NCBI GenBank assembly: GCA_944384285.1
Contig: CALWSX010000073.1
Span: forward strand, 1 to 11,680
From: an uncultured Lachnospiraceae bacterium
GTDB lineage: Bacteria; Bacillota; Clostridia; Lachnospirales; Anaerotignaceae
DNA length: 11,680 nt
Direction: 5' to 3'
Shown here: piece by piece, positions 1 through 6,379 of the stretch
Position numbering within the stretch: the stretch's first letter is position 1
Layout: every line of letters begins with the position of its first letter
Position numbers and translations under genes: made by a program
Notes under the pieces: model-generated
What the model saw: the letters and a program-made list of their open reading frames with translations, nothing else
What the model was told of the DNA's origin: nothing
The model's database searches: none

Positions 1-1
1 A

Positions 2-787
2 ATTTTTATTGCCGATAATAATACGGGGTTTCATGATGTGCTTTATGATTACTTATTATCAAATGATTTAGGCAAAATAGTGGGGTTTGCTTCAAATGGG
101 GAAAAAGCAGCCGAAAAAATTTTAAAAAGTAATGCCGATGTGGTAGTAATCGAAGTACTAATGCCATCAAAAGATGGTTTTAAAATTCTTAAAGAAATAA
201 GGGAAAAAAATAAAGAAATAATCTGTGTAATGGTGTCTGCTTTTGCACCACCAGATATTGCTGAAAAAGCAATGCTCATGGGAGCAAATTATTTTATGAT
301 AAAGCCTCTTAAAGAAGAGCTTTTTATGGAAAGAATGTATGAAATAGTTTTAAAAGGGAAAGGAAAAACAAAAGAAAGAAATATAATAAAAGAATCATTA
401 AATTCTGACTTAAAAGTTACAGAAAATAATAGAGTCCCAAATAAACTTGAAACAAATGAATATAAAATATCATCTATTCTAAACAAACTAGGGGTTTCTC
501 CAAGTATTAAAGGGTATTATTATGTAAGAACAGCAATAGAAATGGTTGTTAATGATAAAGAGTCATTAATAGGAATAACAAAAAGAATGTATCCAGAAAT
601 AGGTAAAGAATATTCTTCAAGTGCAAGTAAGGTGGAAAGAGGAATAAGACATGCAATAGAGTCTGCATGGAAAAAAGGGGCAAGTAATGTATTTAGAGAT
701 CTTACTGGGTTTAATTTTGAAGAAAAACCAACAAATTGTCAATTTATAGCATGTGTAGCTGAATACATAAGATTTACATCAAAATAA
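2..787 (+). CDS. spo0A: Spo0A-family response regulator with degenerate receiver domain (5' end off the window)
   Basis: Homologue of the sporulation master regulator Spo0A, a DNA-binding response regulator. The reading frame is open to the left edge, so the first few codons are missing; the GTG at 38 lies inside the receiver domain and is not the start. Visible residues 1 to about 115 match the receiver, and about 155 to 261 match the Spo0A_C DNA-binding domain, including the recognition-helix block at 620-672 (SASKVERGIRHAIESAW), close to the Bacillus sequence. The receiver is abnormal. The acidic pair Asp-Asp reads Asp-Asn (14-19), the phospho-accepting Asp is Glu (152-154, context VVVIEVLMP), and the conserved Thr is Ser (236-238). 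The conserved Lys is kept (302-304). Family membership is clear from the C-terminal domain; whether this is the main Spo0A or a paralogue cannot be seen. It converges on the E2 gene across a shared terminator. Confidence 0.88.
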   Translation: MFIADNNTGFHDVLYDYLLSNDLGKIVGFASNGEKAAEKILKSNADVVVIEVLMPSKDGFKILKEIREKNKEIICVMVSAFAPPDIAEKAMLMGANYFMIKPLKEELFMERMYEIVLKGKGKTKERNIIKESLNSDLKVTENNRVPNKLETNEYKISSILNKLGVSPSIKGYYYVRTAIEMVVNDKESLIGITKRMYPEIGKEYSSSASKVERGIRHAIESAWKKGASNVFRDLTGFNFEEKPTNCQFIACVAEYIRFTSK

Positions 788-800
788 ATTTTTACAAAAT

Positions 801-828
801 AAAAATCCCGCTTTTAGCGGGATTTTTT
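801..828. terminator. Bidirectional intrinsic terminator between the Spo0A-like gene and the E2 gene
   Basis: Arms 801-812 and 816-827 pair perfectly around a 3-nt TTT loop. The core is ATCCCGCT against AGCGGGAT. The outer A/T pairs supply a run of U on either strand: TTTTTT at 823-828 on the plus strand, and the complement of 801-805 on the minus strand. It sits 13 nt after the Spo0A-like stop, and its last pair overlaps the stop codon of the E2 gene (827-829), so one hairpin serves both convergent genes. Confidence 0.88.
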
Positions 829-2119
829 AGTTTAATAAATTGTGAGGGTTTTCAAGTTCTTTTTTTATTTCACATAAAAATTTAGCAGCAGGAACTCCAT
901 CAATAATTCTGTGGTCATAAGTATAACAAAGCTTTATTTTTTTTCTGACACAAACATTGTTATTGATAAGTGAAAGTTCGTCTTTTACTGTACAAACGCC
1001 TAATATAGATGCTTCGGGATAATTTATTATAGGTGTAAAATCTTCAATTCCAAACATACCAAGGTTTGTAATTGTCATACTTGATACAAGTGCATCTTTG
1101 GCATTGAATCTGTCACGTCTTCCGCTTTCGGATACACGTTTTGATTCTAAAGAAATATCATAAAGAGATAATTTGTTAGCATCTTTAATAACAGGAACAA
1201 CAATTCCTTCGTTAAGTGAAACAGCAATTCCCAAATTTATTTCTTTATTTTTTATAATATAATCTCCATCAAGACGTATGTTTATAAAAGGACATCTTTC
1301 CAAAGCTTTAGCTACTGCTTTAACAATAAAATCATTTATAGTAATTTTGTGAGAAATATCCTTATTTAATTCTTTTCTAAATTCTAAAAGTTCTGTAACA
1401 TCAGCACTTAAAGACTGTGTAACAGGAGGTATTTCAGAATTTGATTTTGACATTTTGTTAAATATAACTTTTCTAATACCTGAAATTTTTACTCGTCTTG
1501 TTTTATTTTCAATTTCTTTTAAAACATCTTCTTTTAATATTTTTCCTTTATAGCCGCTTCCATGAATATTAGTAATTTCAATATTATTATATTCTGCAAT
1601 TTTTTTGGCAAGTGGAGATATATCACATGAATTTTTTAAATCAATATATTTTTGAACATCAGAAAATTTTATTTCCCCATACGAGCCTGTTGGAACTATA
1701 TTTTCAGGAGAAATTTCTTTTTCTTTCATAATTTTTTTTGCTAAAGGTGTAGCCATAAAGTAAGATGATTTAGGTGTTTTTTTAGGTATAGATTTTTTTA
1801 AAATAAAATTTAAATCATTTTTTTCAGATGTATTTGTATTATTTATAGTTAAAAGAGTTTGTTTTTCAGGGATTTTTTCGCCTTTTTTCCCAATATATCC
1901 TATTACAGTTACTACAGGAACAACATCTCTGTCATTTCTCAGTTTACAAAGTAAGGTACCGCTTGCGGGAGCTTCAACTTGCATGGTTATTTTATCTGTT
2001 TCAATCTCAAAAAGATCTTCTCCGGCAGTAACAGTATCTCCAACATTTTTAAACCATTTTATAAGTTTACCTTCTGTCATATCCATTCCTGTTTTGGGCA
2101 TAAATATTTCTTTTGCCAT
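827..2119 (-). CDS. Dihydrolipoamide acyltransferase (E2) of a pyruvate/acetoin-type dehydrogenase complex
   Basis: E2 core enzyme, 430 aa. It takes the acyl group from E1 on its lipoyl arm and transfers it to coenzyme A in the cytoplasm. Residues 1 to about 77 form one lipoyl domain with the lipoylated lysine predicted at K43 (context EIETDKITMQ). Two peripheral-subunit-binding domains follow in tandem, about 122-159 (ATPLAKKI, then GSYGEIKFSDV) and about 166-203 (SPLAKKIA, then GSGYKGKILKEDV). The catalytic domain is about 208-430, with the active-site HRIIDG (H403, D407). Most bacterial E2 proteins have one binding domain, so the duplication is notable. The start is supported by AGGAGGA at 2127-2133. 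It lies 15 bp after the E1 beta gene and is the last gene of the operon. Sequence alone does not decide between pyruvate (PdhC) and acetoin (AcoC) as substrate. Confidence 0.92.
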   Translation of the reverse strand: MAKEIFMPKTGMDMTEGKLIKWFKNVGDTVTAGEDLFEIETDKITMQVEAPASGTLLCKLRNDRDVVPVVTVIGYIGKKGEKIPEKQTLLTINNTNTSEKNDLNFILKKSIPKKTPKSSYFMATPLAKKIMKEKEISPENIVPTGSYGEIKFSDVQKYIDLKNSCDISPLAKKIAEYNNIEITNIHGSGYKGKILKEDVLKEIENKTRRVKISGIRKVIFNKMSKSNSEIPPVTQSLSADVTELLEFRKELNKDISHKITINDFIVKAVAKALERCPFINIRLDGDYIIKNKEINLGIAVSLNEGIVVPVIKDANKLSLYDISLESKRVSESGRRDRFNAKDALVSSMTITNLGMFGIEDFTPIINYPEASILGVCTVKDELSLINNNVCVRKKIKLCYTYDHRIIDGVPAAKFLCEIKKELENPHNLLN

Positions 2120-2134
2120 ATAAGTTTCCTCCTA

Positions 2135-3118
2135 TTAAGAAAGAGATTTTCTAACAGCTTCACATATTTTTTCTTCATCAGGAACAGCTGCTTGTTCAAG
2201 TATAGGTGAAAAAGGAACAGGAATATCATAAGCCCCAAGTCTTATTATCGGAGCATCAAGATAGAAAAATGCTTCGCTTTCTGTTAACATGGCAGATATT
2301 TCTGCACCAAATCCACCAGTTTTTACTGCTTCATGTACAATTATACAATGTTTTGTTTTCTTAATGGATTCAATAAGAGTTTCTTTATCAAGAGGTATTA
2401 AAGTACGTAAATCTATTACTTCAACATTAATTCCTTCTTTTGAAAGTGTTTCAGCTGCTGCTAAAGAAGTTAAAACCATTCTTCCATAAGTGATAATGGT
2501 TGCATCTGATCCTTCTCTTTTTATATCAGCCTTTCCAAGTTCAATTTCATAATCCTCATCAGGAACAAACCCTTTGGTTCTGTATAATTTTTTTTGTTCA
2601 AGAAAGATTACAGGGTTATTATCATGAATAGCGGCTTTTAATAAACCTTTTGCATCATAAGGAGTTGAAGGAACAACAACTTTTAAACCAGGAATATGGC
2701 AAAGGAGAGCCTCAAGGCTTTGTGAGTGTTGTGCAGCAGCACCTGTTCCACAGCCGGCAGCTGTTCTTAATACAAAAGGAAGTTTAGGTACTCCTCCAAA
2801 CATATATTTAATTTTTGCAGCCTGGTTTACAATCATATCAAAACAAACTGTAATAAAGTCAGAGAACATGATTTCTACAATAGGTCTCATTCCGTTCATT
2901 GCAGCACCTATTGCAAGTCCAACAATAGCGGTTTCGGAAATAGGGGTATCAATAATACGTTTTTCAGAAAATTCTTCAACCATTCCTACAGAAACACCAA
3001 ATGCTCCTCCATAAACTCCAATATCTTCACCAAGCATAAAAACGGTATCATCTTTACGCATTTCTTCACTTATAGCTTGATTTATAGCATTAGCATAAGT
3101 AATTTCACTTTTAGACAT
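2135..3118 (-). CDS. Thiamine-dependent dehydrogenase E1 component, beta subunit (AcoB/PdhB-like)
   Basis: Beta subunit (327 aa, normal for the family) of the alpha2-beta2 E1 that decarboxylates a 2-oxoacid, or cleaves acetoin, and loads the product on the lipoyl arm of E2. The N-terminal transketolase-like pyrimidine-binding half contains GEDIGVYGG, then PISETAIVG with E62 as the expected glutamate that activates the thiamine ring, then AAAQHSQSLEA with H131. The C-terminal transketolase domain starts near residue 195 and contains VIDLRTLIPLD and HEAVKTGGFG. The start is fixed by GGAGGT about 8 nt upstream (complement of 3124-3129). It lies 14 bp after the alpha-subunit gene and 15 bp before E2, as expected for one transcript. 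Substrate is not resolved. Confidence 0.94.
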   Translation of the reverse strand: MSKSEITYANAINQAISEEMRKDDTVFMLGEDIGVYGGAFGVSVGMVEEFSEKRIIDTPISETAIVGLAIGAAMNGMRPIVEIMFSDFITVCFDMIVNQAAKIKYMFGGVPKLPFVLRTAAGCGTGAAAQHSQSLEALLCHIPGLKVVVPSTPYDAKGLLKAAIHDNNPVIFLEQKKLYRTKGFVPDEDYEIELGKADIKREGSDATIITYGRMVLTSLAAAETLSKEGINVEVIDLRTLIPLDKETLIESIKKTKHCIIVHEAVKTGGFGAEISAMLTESEAFFYLDAPIIRLGAYDIPVPFSPILEQAAVPDEEKICEAVRKSLS

Positions 3119-3132
3119 AACAAAACCTCCAA

Positions 3133-4101
3133 TTATTCAGAATATAAACCGTTATAAATGTCAGCAACATTTGGTAAAGGGCTCTTAAGTGCAAATTCAA
3201 CTGCATCATCAATAATTTGGGAAGCCTCGTCATCGAGTAATTTTAAATCTTCTTTTGTTGCAACTTTTGATTCAATAATTTTTGATTTAAGGAAACGAAT
3301 AGGACATCTTTCTTTCCATTCGTTTATTTCATCTTTAGTTCTATAGAGATTACCATCACTTTTTGAGTGACCAGAAATTCTATAGGTATTTTCAACAACA
3401 AGAATAGGGCCTTTTCCTGAAGCAACATATTCTCTTGCTTTTTTTACTGTTTCATATACTTTAAGGCAATCATTTCCGTCTACAGAAACTGATGGTATTC
3501 CATAAGCTTCACCACGTTTTTCTATATCTGTAATTTTCATTACCTTGGAAATATGTGTGCTCATTCCATAAGTGTTGTTAACACAAACAAAAATGATAGG
3601 CAAATTCCAAACAGATGCAAGATTCATGGATTCATGGAAAGCTCCTTCGTTTGTAGCTCCATCACCAAAGAAACACACAGTTACTTTGTTATTTTTGAAG
3701 TGTTTATTTGCAAAAGCGTTTCCTAAAGAAAGAGGAATACCTCCGCCAACAATTCCGTTAGCACCCATAATGCCTTTTTCTAAGTCTGCAATATGCATTG
3801 ATCCGCCTTTTCCGTGACAAATGCCGGTTTCTTTTGCAAATATTTCTGCCATCATTTTGTTAATATCAATACCTTTGCAAATAACATCGCTGTGACCTCT
3901 GTGAGTAACAAAAATTTGGTCTGTTTCTTCAAGTGCAGAGCATGTCCCTGCAGCAGTTCCTTCTTCACCGATACTTAAATGTGTTGTACCGTGAATCATA
4001 CCAAGTGAAAAGTAATATTGAACATTTTCTTCAAACTTTCTACATAATAGCATTTTTTTATAAAGGCCTAATACTAATTCTTTGTTTTCCTTTATATCCA
4101 T
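3133..4101 (-). CDS. Thiamine-dependent dehydrogenase E1 component, alpha subunit (AcoA/PdhA-like)
   Basis: Alpha subunit of E1, 322 aa from the chosen start, binding the pyrophosphate end of thiamine diphosphate. Visible motifs are HGTTHLSIGEEG (37-48), THRGHSD (66-72), CHGKGGSMH (95-103), GANGIVGGGIPL (113-124), and the thiamine-diphosphate motif GDG (146-148) running to NN (175-176). The phosphorylation-loop region reads RISGHSKSD. GANGIVGGG and HSKSDGNLYR resemble acetoin-dehydrogenase-type subunits, but bacterial PdhA proteins share them, so substrate is open. An upstream in-frame ATG at 4152 would add 17 residues. The start at 4101 is preferred because AGGAGT (4109-4114) lies 7 nt before it and the protein then begins as in homologues. 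First gene of the E1 alpha-E1 beta-E2 operon; no E3 gene follows. Confidence 0.93.
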   Translation of the reverse strand: MDIKENKELVLGLYKKMLLCRKFEENVQYYFSLGMIHGTTHLSIGEEGTAAGTCSALEETDQIFVTHRGHSDVICKGIDINKMMAEIFAKETGICHGKGGSMHIADLEKGIMGANGIVGGGIPLSLGNAFANKHFKNNKVTVCFFGDGATNEGAFHESMNLASVWNLPIIFVCVNNTYGMSTHISKVMKITDIEKRGEAYGIPSVSVDGNDCLKVYETVKKAREYVASGKGPILVVENTYRISGHSKSDGNLYRTKDEINEWKERCPIRFLKSKIIESKVATKEDLKLLDDEASQIIDDAVEFALKSPLPNVADIYNGLYSE

Positions 4102-4108
4102 TTTCAAC

Positions 4109-4114
4109 ACTCCT
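4109..4114 (-). promoter_or_regulatory. Ribosome binding site that fixes the E1 alpha start
   Basis: AGGAGT on the minus strand, 7 nt before ATG at 4101. The longer in-frame ATG at 4152 has no comparable site, so the shorter protein is preferred. Confidence 0.8.
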
Positions 4115-4123
4115 AACAATAAC

Positions 4124-4144
4124 GAAATTTCTTTTTGAAATTTC
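4124..4144 (-). promoter_or_regulatory. Paired GAAATTTC motifs in the leader of the dehydrogenase operon
   Basis: The self-complementary octamer GAAATTTC occurs twice (4124-4131 and 4137-4144), separated by five A/T bases, 22 bp upstream of the E1 alpha start. The two copies can pair as an 8-bp stem with a 5-nt loop in RNA, or act as two operator half-sites in DNA. It does not match a regulator site I can name; it differs from the CodY consensus. AT-only arms make chance more likely. Confidence 0.35.
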
Positions 4145-4328
4145 TTATACATAAGTGGCTAATCTTTTCCTTATTTTATATTAAATTTATTATTAATGTA
4201 TTAAAAATATCTTAATTTATTTTAGTTAAAATTAAACTTAAAATATAAATGGATTAAAATAAATTAAACTTGCATAAAAAAATCTAATTTTTGCCACAAT
4301 TATTTAATATTATCATAATACTATTATA

Positions 4329-4342
4329 CTTGCAAATGCAAG
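4329..4342. repeat. Interrupted palindrome CTTGCA-AA-TGCAAG
   Basis: Six-base arms around two A residues, in the middle of the divergent intergenic region. A third CTTGCA half-site is at 4269-4274. The 2-nt gap is too tight for an RNA hairpin loop with the full arms, so a protein-binding dyad is more natural than a terminator, despite the T-run at 4344-4350. The binding protein is unknown. Confidence 0.35.
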
Positions 4343-4444
4343 ATTTTTTTGTTATATTAATAACTACGGTTTTATTTATTTTATACAAAAATTTAATTAA
4401 AAATTTGTGAAAATTATAGCTAATCGGTTTGTGTAAATATATTA

Positions 4445-4485
4445 TAACTTTAAGTTAGTATTATTTTGTAACTTTCCTAAAGTTA
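4445..4485. promoter_or_regulatory. Two tandem TAACTT/AAGTTA dyads upstream of the helicase gene
   Basis: TAACTT-T-AAGTTA at 4445-4457 and TAACTTT-CCT-AAAGTTA at 4469-4485 share the same half-site, giving four copies in 41 bp with dyad centres 26 bp apart. They lie about 170 bp before the helicase start and 350 bp before the E1 alpha start. Repetition of the same dyad suggests a regulator binding site, but no family is recognised. Confidence 0.4.
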
Positions 4486-4495
4486 TCGTTCAAAA

Positions 4496-4523
4496 TTAAA
4501 TATAATTTTTTAATTATATTTAA
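4496..4523 (+). repeat. 12-bp A/T-only inverted repeat
   Basis: Arms 4496-4507 and 4512-4523 are perfectly complementary around a TTTT loop, immediately before the GGGGGG at 4526-4531. In such AT-rich sequence the pairing may be accidental, although 12 pairs without a mismatch is long. It contains the TATAAT at 4501-4506, so it could equally overlap the helicase promoter. Confidence 0.35.
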
Positions 4524-4540
4524 ATGGGGGGTTAAAAGAT

Positions 4541-4591
4541 ATGAAAATATATTTTAGTGTACTTGATTACATATTTAAAAATAAATATTAA
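4541..4591 (+). CDS. Possible 16-codon leader peptide ahead of the helicase
   Basis: ATG at 4541 opens a 16-codon frame (MKIYFSVLDYIFKNKY) ending with TAA at 4589-4591. GGGGGT at 4527-4532 lies 8 nt before it, a good distance for a ribosome binding site; a similar G-run serves the CGGC-domain gene in this window. The frame runs through the left half of the stem-loop at 4561-4602, so a translating ribosome would open that stem. No homologue is recognised, and a frame this short can occur by chance. Confidence 0.35.
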   Translation: MKIYFSVLDYIFKNKY

Positions 4592-4640
4592 ATTAATCAA
4601 GTTATATAAAAATTTACCTTTTTGATTGGCTTAGTCAAAA
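4561..4640 (+). promoter_or_regulatory. Stem-loops in the helicase leader
   Basis: The first structure has a 9-bp outer stem (4561-4569 with 4594-4602, ACTTGATTA/TAATCAAGT) and a 7-bp inner stem (4571-4577 with 4582-4588). The second has an 8-bp stem with one G-U pair (4620-4627 with 4633-4640), ending just before the helicase ribosome binding site AAAGGA (4642-4647). Long structured leaders are known for cold-induced DEAD-box helicase genes in other bacteria; applying that here is inference. Confidence 0.45.
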
Positions 4641-4656
4641 GAAAGGAAAAAAATAT

Positions 4657-6264
4657 ATGAATAACATTAAATTTGAAGAATTAGGAGTATCAGAGCCTAT
4701 TTTGCGTGCAGTTACAGATATGGGATTTGAAGAGGCTACTCCTATACAGGCACAGGCAATTACAGCAATTAAAACAGGTAGAGATGTAATTGGACAGTCT
4801 CAAACAGGTACAGGTAAAACTGCAGCTTTTGGTATTCCATGTCTTGAGATGATAGACCCTGATGATAAAAAACTCCAGGCAATTATACTTTGCCCAACAA
4901 GAGAACTTGCCATTCAGGTAAGTGAAGAATTTAGAAAACTTCTTAAATATAAAGAAAATATTAAAGTTTTGCCTATTTATGGCGGACAGCCTATTGACAG
5001 ACAGATTATGGCTCTTAAAAAAGGTATTCAGGTTGTAATTGGAACACCTGGTAGAGTAATGGATCATATGAGACGCCATACTTTAAAAATGAAAAATATT
5101 AAAATAGCAGTACTTGATGAAGCTGATGAGATGCTTGATATGGGTTTTAGAGATGATATTGAAACAATCCTTACAGAAACCCCTATAGAAAGACAAACTC
5201 TTATGTTTTCTGCAACTCTTTCAAAAGAAATTCTTGATCTTTCAAGAAGATTTTTAAGAGACCCTGAGTTTATAAAAATTGTAAGAAAAGAGCTTACAGT
5301 ACCAAGTATTGAACAAATTTATTATGATGTAAAAGAAAAAACAAAAATAGAAGCTCTTTCAAGAATAATAGATATACAAAACCCTAATCTTGCTATTGTA
5401 TTTTGTAATACAAAGAAAAGGGTAGATGATGTTGTTGAAACATTACAGGGCAGAGGATATTTTGCAGAAGGTCTTCATGGAGATTTAAAACAGGTACAAA
5501 GAGACAAAGTAATGCAGAAATTCAGAAATGGTACAACAGAAATTCTTGTTGCAACTGATGTTGCGGCAAGAGGTCTTGACATTGATGATGTTGACATTGT
5601 AATCAATTTTGATGTACCTCAAGATGAAGAATATTATGTTCATAGAATTGGAAGAACAGGAAGAGCCGGAAAAACAGGAAAAGCTTTTACATTTTGTGTA
5701 GGAAAAGAAATTTATAAATTAAGAGATATTCAAAGATATACAAAAACTAAAATTGTTCAGCAAAGAATTCCAACTTTAAGTGATATAGAAGAAGCTAAAA
5801 CAAATAATTTTATAGAAAAATTAAAAACTGTAATAGAAGAAGGACATCTCACAAAATATGTAAATATTGTAGAAAGCCTTGTAGAGCAGGATATTGCAAC
5901 AATGGATATTGCAGCAGCACTTTTAAAGATTAACCTTTCAGATGAAAATGGTGATTCAATAGACTTTTTTGATGAAAATGATGAAGAAAGCACGAAGTCA
6001 TATCTTGAAAGAGACGAAAATATGGCAAGATTATTTTTTAATATTGGTAAAAAAGATAATGTGCGTGCAAAAGATTTTGTTGGAGCTATTGCCGGGGAAT
6101 GTGGAATACCAGGAAAAGTTATTGGAAGTATAGACTTATTTAATGAATATACTTTTGTAGATGTTCCTAAGGAACTTGTAAAAGATGTTATAAAAGGAAT
6201 GAAAGATTGTAAAATAAAAGGTAAAAAGGTAAATATCGAAATTGCAAAAAAGCATAAAAAATAA
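4657..6264 (+). CDS. deaD: DEAD-box ATP-dependent RNA helicase, DeaD/CshA type
   Basis: ATP-dependent RNA helicase, 535 aa, that remodels RNA duplexes in ribosome assembly and mRNA turnover, often important in the cold. All core motifs are intact: Q motif near residues 23-31 (GFEEATPIQ), motif I SQTGTGKT (48-55), Ia PTRELA, Ib TPGR, motif II DEAD (154-157), motif III SAT (185-187), motif V VATDVAARGLD and motif VI HRIGRTGR (329-336). After a helical, partly acidic linker, residues about 456-530 match the DbpA-type RNA-binding domain (RLFFNIGKKD, then FVGAIAGECGIPG), the arrangement seen in DeaD/CsdA. The start is supported by AAAGGA at 4642-4647. It appears monocistronic, with a structured leader upstream and a terminator 15 bp after the stop. 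The symbol is by family; cshA would be the Bacillus-style name. Confidence 0.93.
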   Translation: MNNIKFEELGVSEPILRAVTDMGFEEATPIQAQAITAIKTGRDVIGQSQTGTGKTAAFGIPCLEMIDPDDKKLQAIILCPTRELAIQVSEEFRKLLKYKENIKVLPIYGGQPIDRQIMALKKGIQVVIGTPGRVMDHMRRHTLKMKNIKIAVLDEADEMLDMGFRDDIETILTETPIERQTLMFSATLSKEILDLSRRFLRDPEFIKIVRKELTVPSIEQIYYDVKEKTKIEALSRIIDIQNPNLAIVFCNTKKRVDDVVETLQGRGYFAEGLHGDLKQVQRDKVMQKFRNGTTEILVATDVAARGLDIDDVDIVINFDVPQDEEYYVHRIGRTGRAGKTGKAFTFCVGKEIYKLRDIQRYTKTKIVQQRIPTLSDIEEAKTNNFIEKLKTVIEEGHLTKYVNIVESLVEQDIATMDIAAALLKINLSDENGDSIDFFDENDEESTKSYLERDENMARLFFNIGKKDNVRAKDFVGAIAGECGIPGKVIGSIDLFNEYTFVDVPKELVKDVIKGMKDCKIKGKKVNIEIAKKHKK

Positions 6265-6279
6265 AAATATTTAATTTAT

Positions 6280-6330
6280 AAATCGGGATTCTTGATAAAT
6301 CTTTTATGAAGTTTTCCGATTTGTATTTTT
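6280..6330 (+). terminator. Intrinsic terminator of the helicase gene
   Basis: A bulged hairpin: AAATCGG (6280-6286) pairs with CCGATTT (6316-6322), extended inward by short stems 6291-6293/6309-6311 and 6295-6299/6303-6307 around a 3-nt loop. TATTTTT (6324-6330) follows. The interrupted stem makes it weaker-looking than the other terminators here, but its position just after the helicase stop fits. Confidence 0.65.
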
Positions 6331-6379
6331 ATGATAATTTATATAATTTAATATTGATAATAAAAGGTGATTAATATAG

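Larger units (their letters stand above)
4145..4656. other. AT-rich divergent intergenic region
   Basis: About 510 bp separate the dehydrogenase operon (leftward) from the helicase (rightward). Both promoters should lie here, but so many AT-rich hexamers fit a -10 box that I cannot assign either one with confidence. A TATAAT at 4501-4506 has no good -35 box. From left to right it holds a CTTGCA palindrome (4329-4342), two TAACTT dyads (4445-4485), a 12-bp A/T-only inverted repeat (4496-4507 with 4512-4523), a G-run followed by a 16-codon ORF (4526-4591), and two stem-loops (4561-4602 and 4620-4640). No tRNA, known riboswitch or transposon end is recognised. Confidence 0.7.

Noticed and set aside
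38..787. GTG at 38 as the start of the Spo0A-like gene
   Set aside because: The frame is open to the left edge, and the upstream codons encode the expected first strand of the receiver domain (IFIADN), so the true start is outside the window.
4102..4152. Longer E1 alpha starting at 4152
   Set aside because: The 17 extra residues are not typical of the family, and a good ribosome binding site (4109-4114) points to 4101.
4329..4350. CTTGCA palindrome plus T-run as an intrinsic terminator
   Set aside because: The loop would be only 2 nt, the stem short, and no plus-strand gene ends upstream of it.
6321..6347. Promoter for the methyltransferase using TATAAT at 6342-6347
   Set aside because: The -10 hexamer is perfect, but no -35 box is present at 16-18 bp, and such hexamers are frequent in this AT-rich DNA, so it is not listed as a feature.
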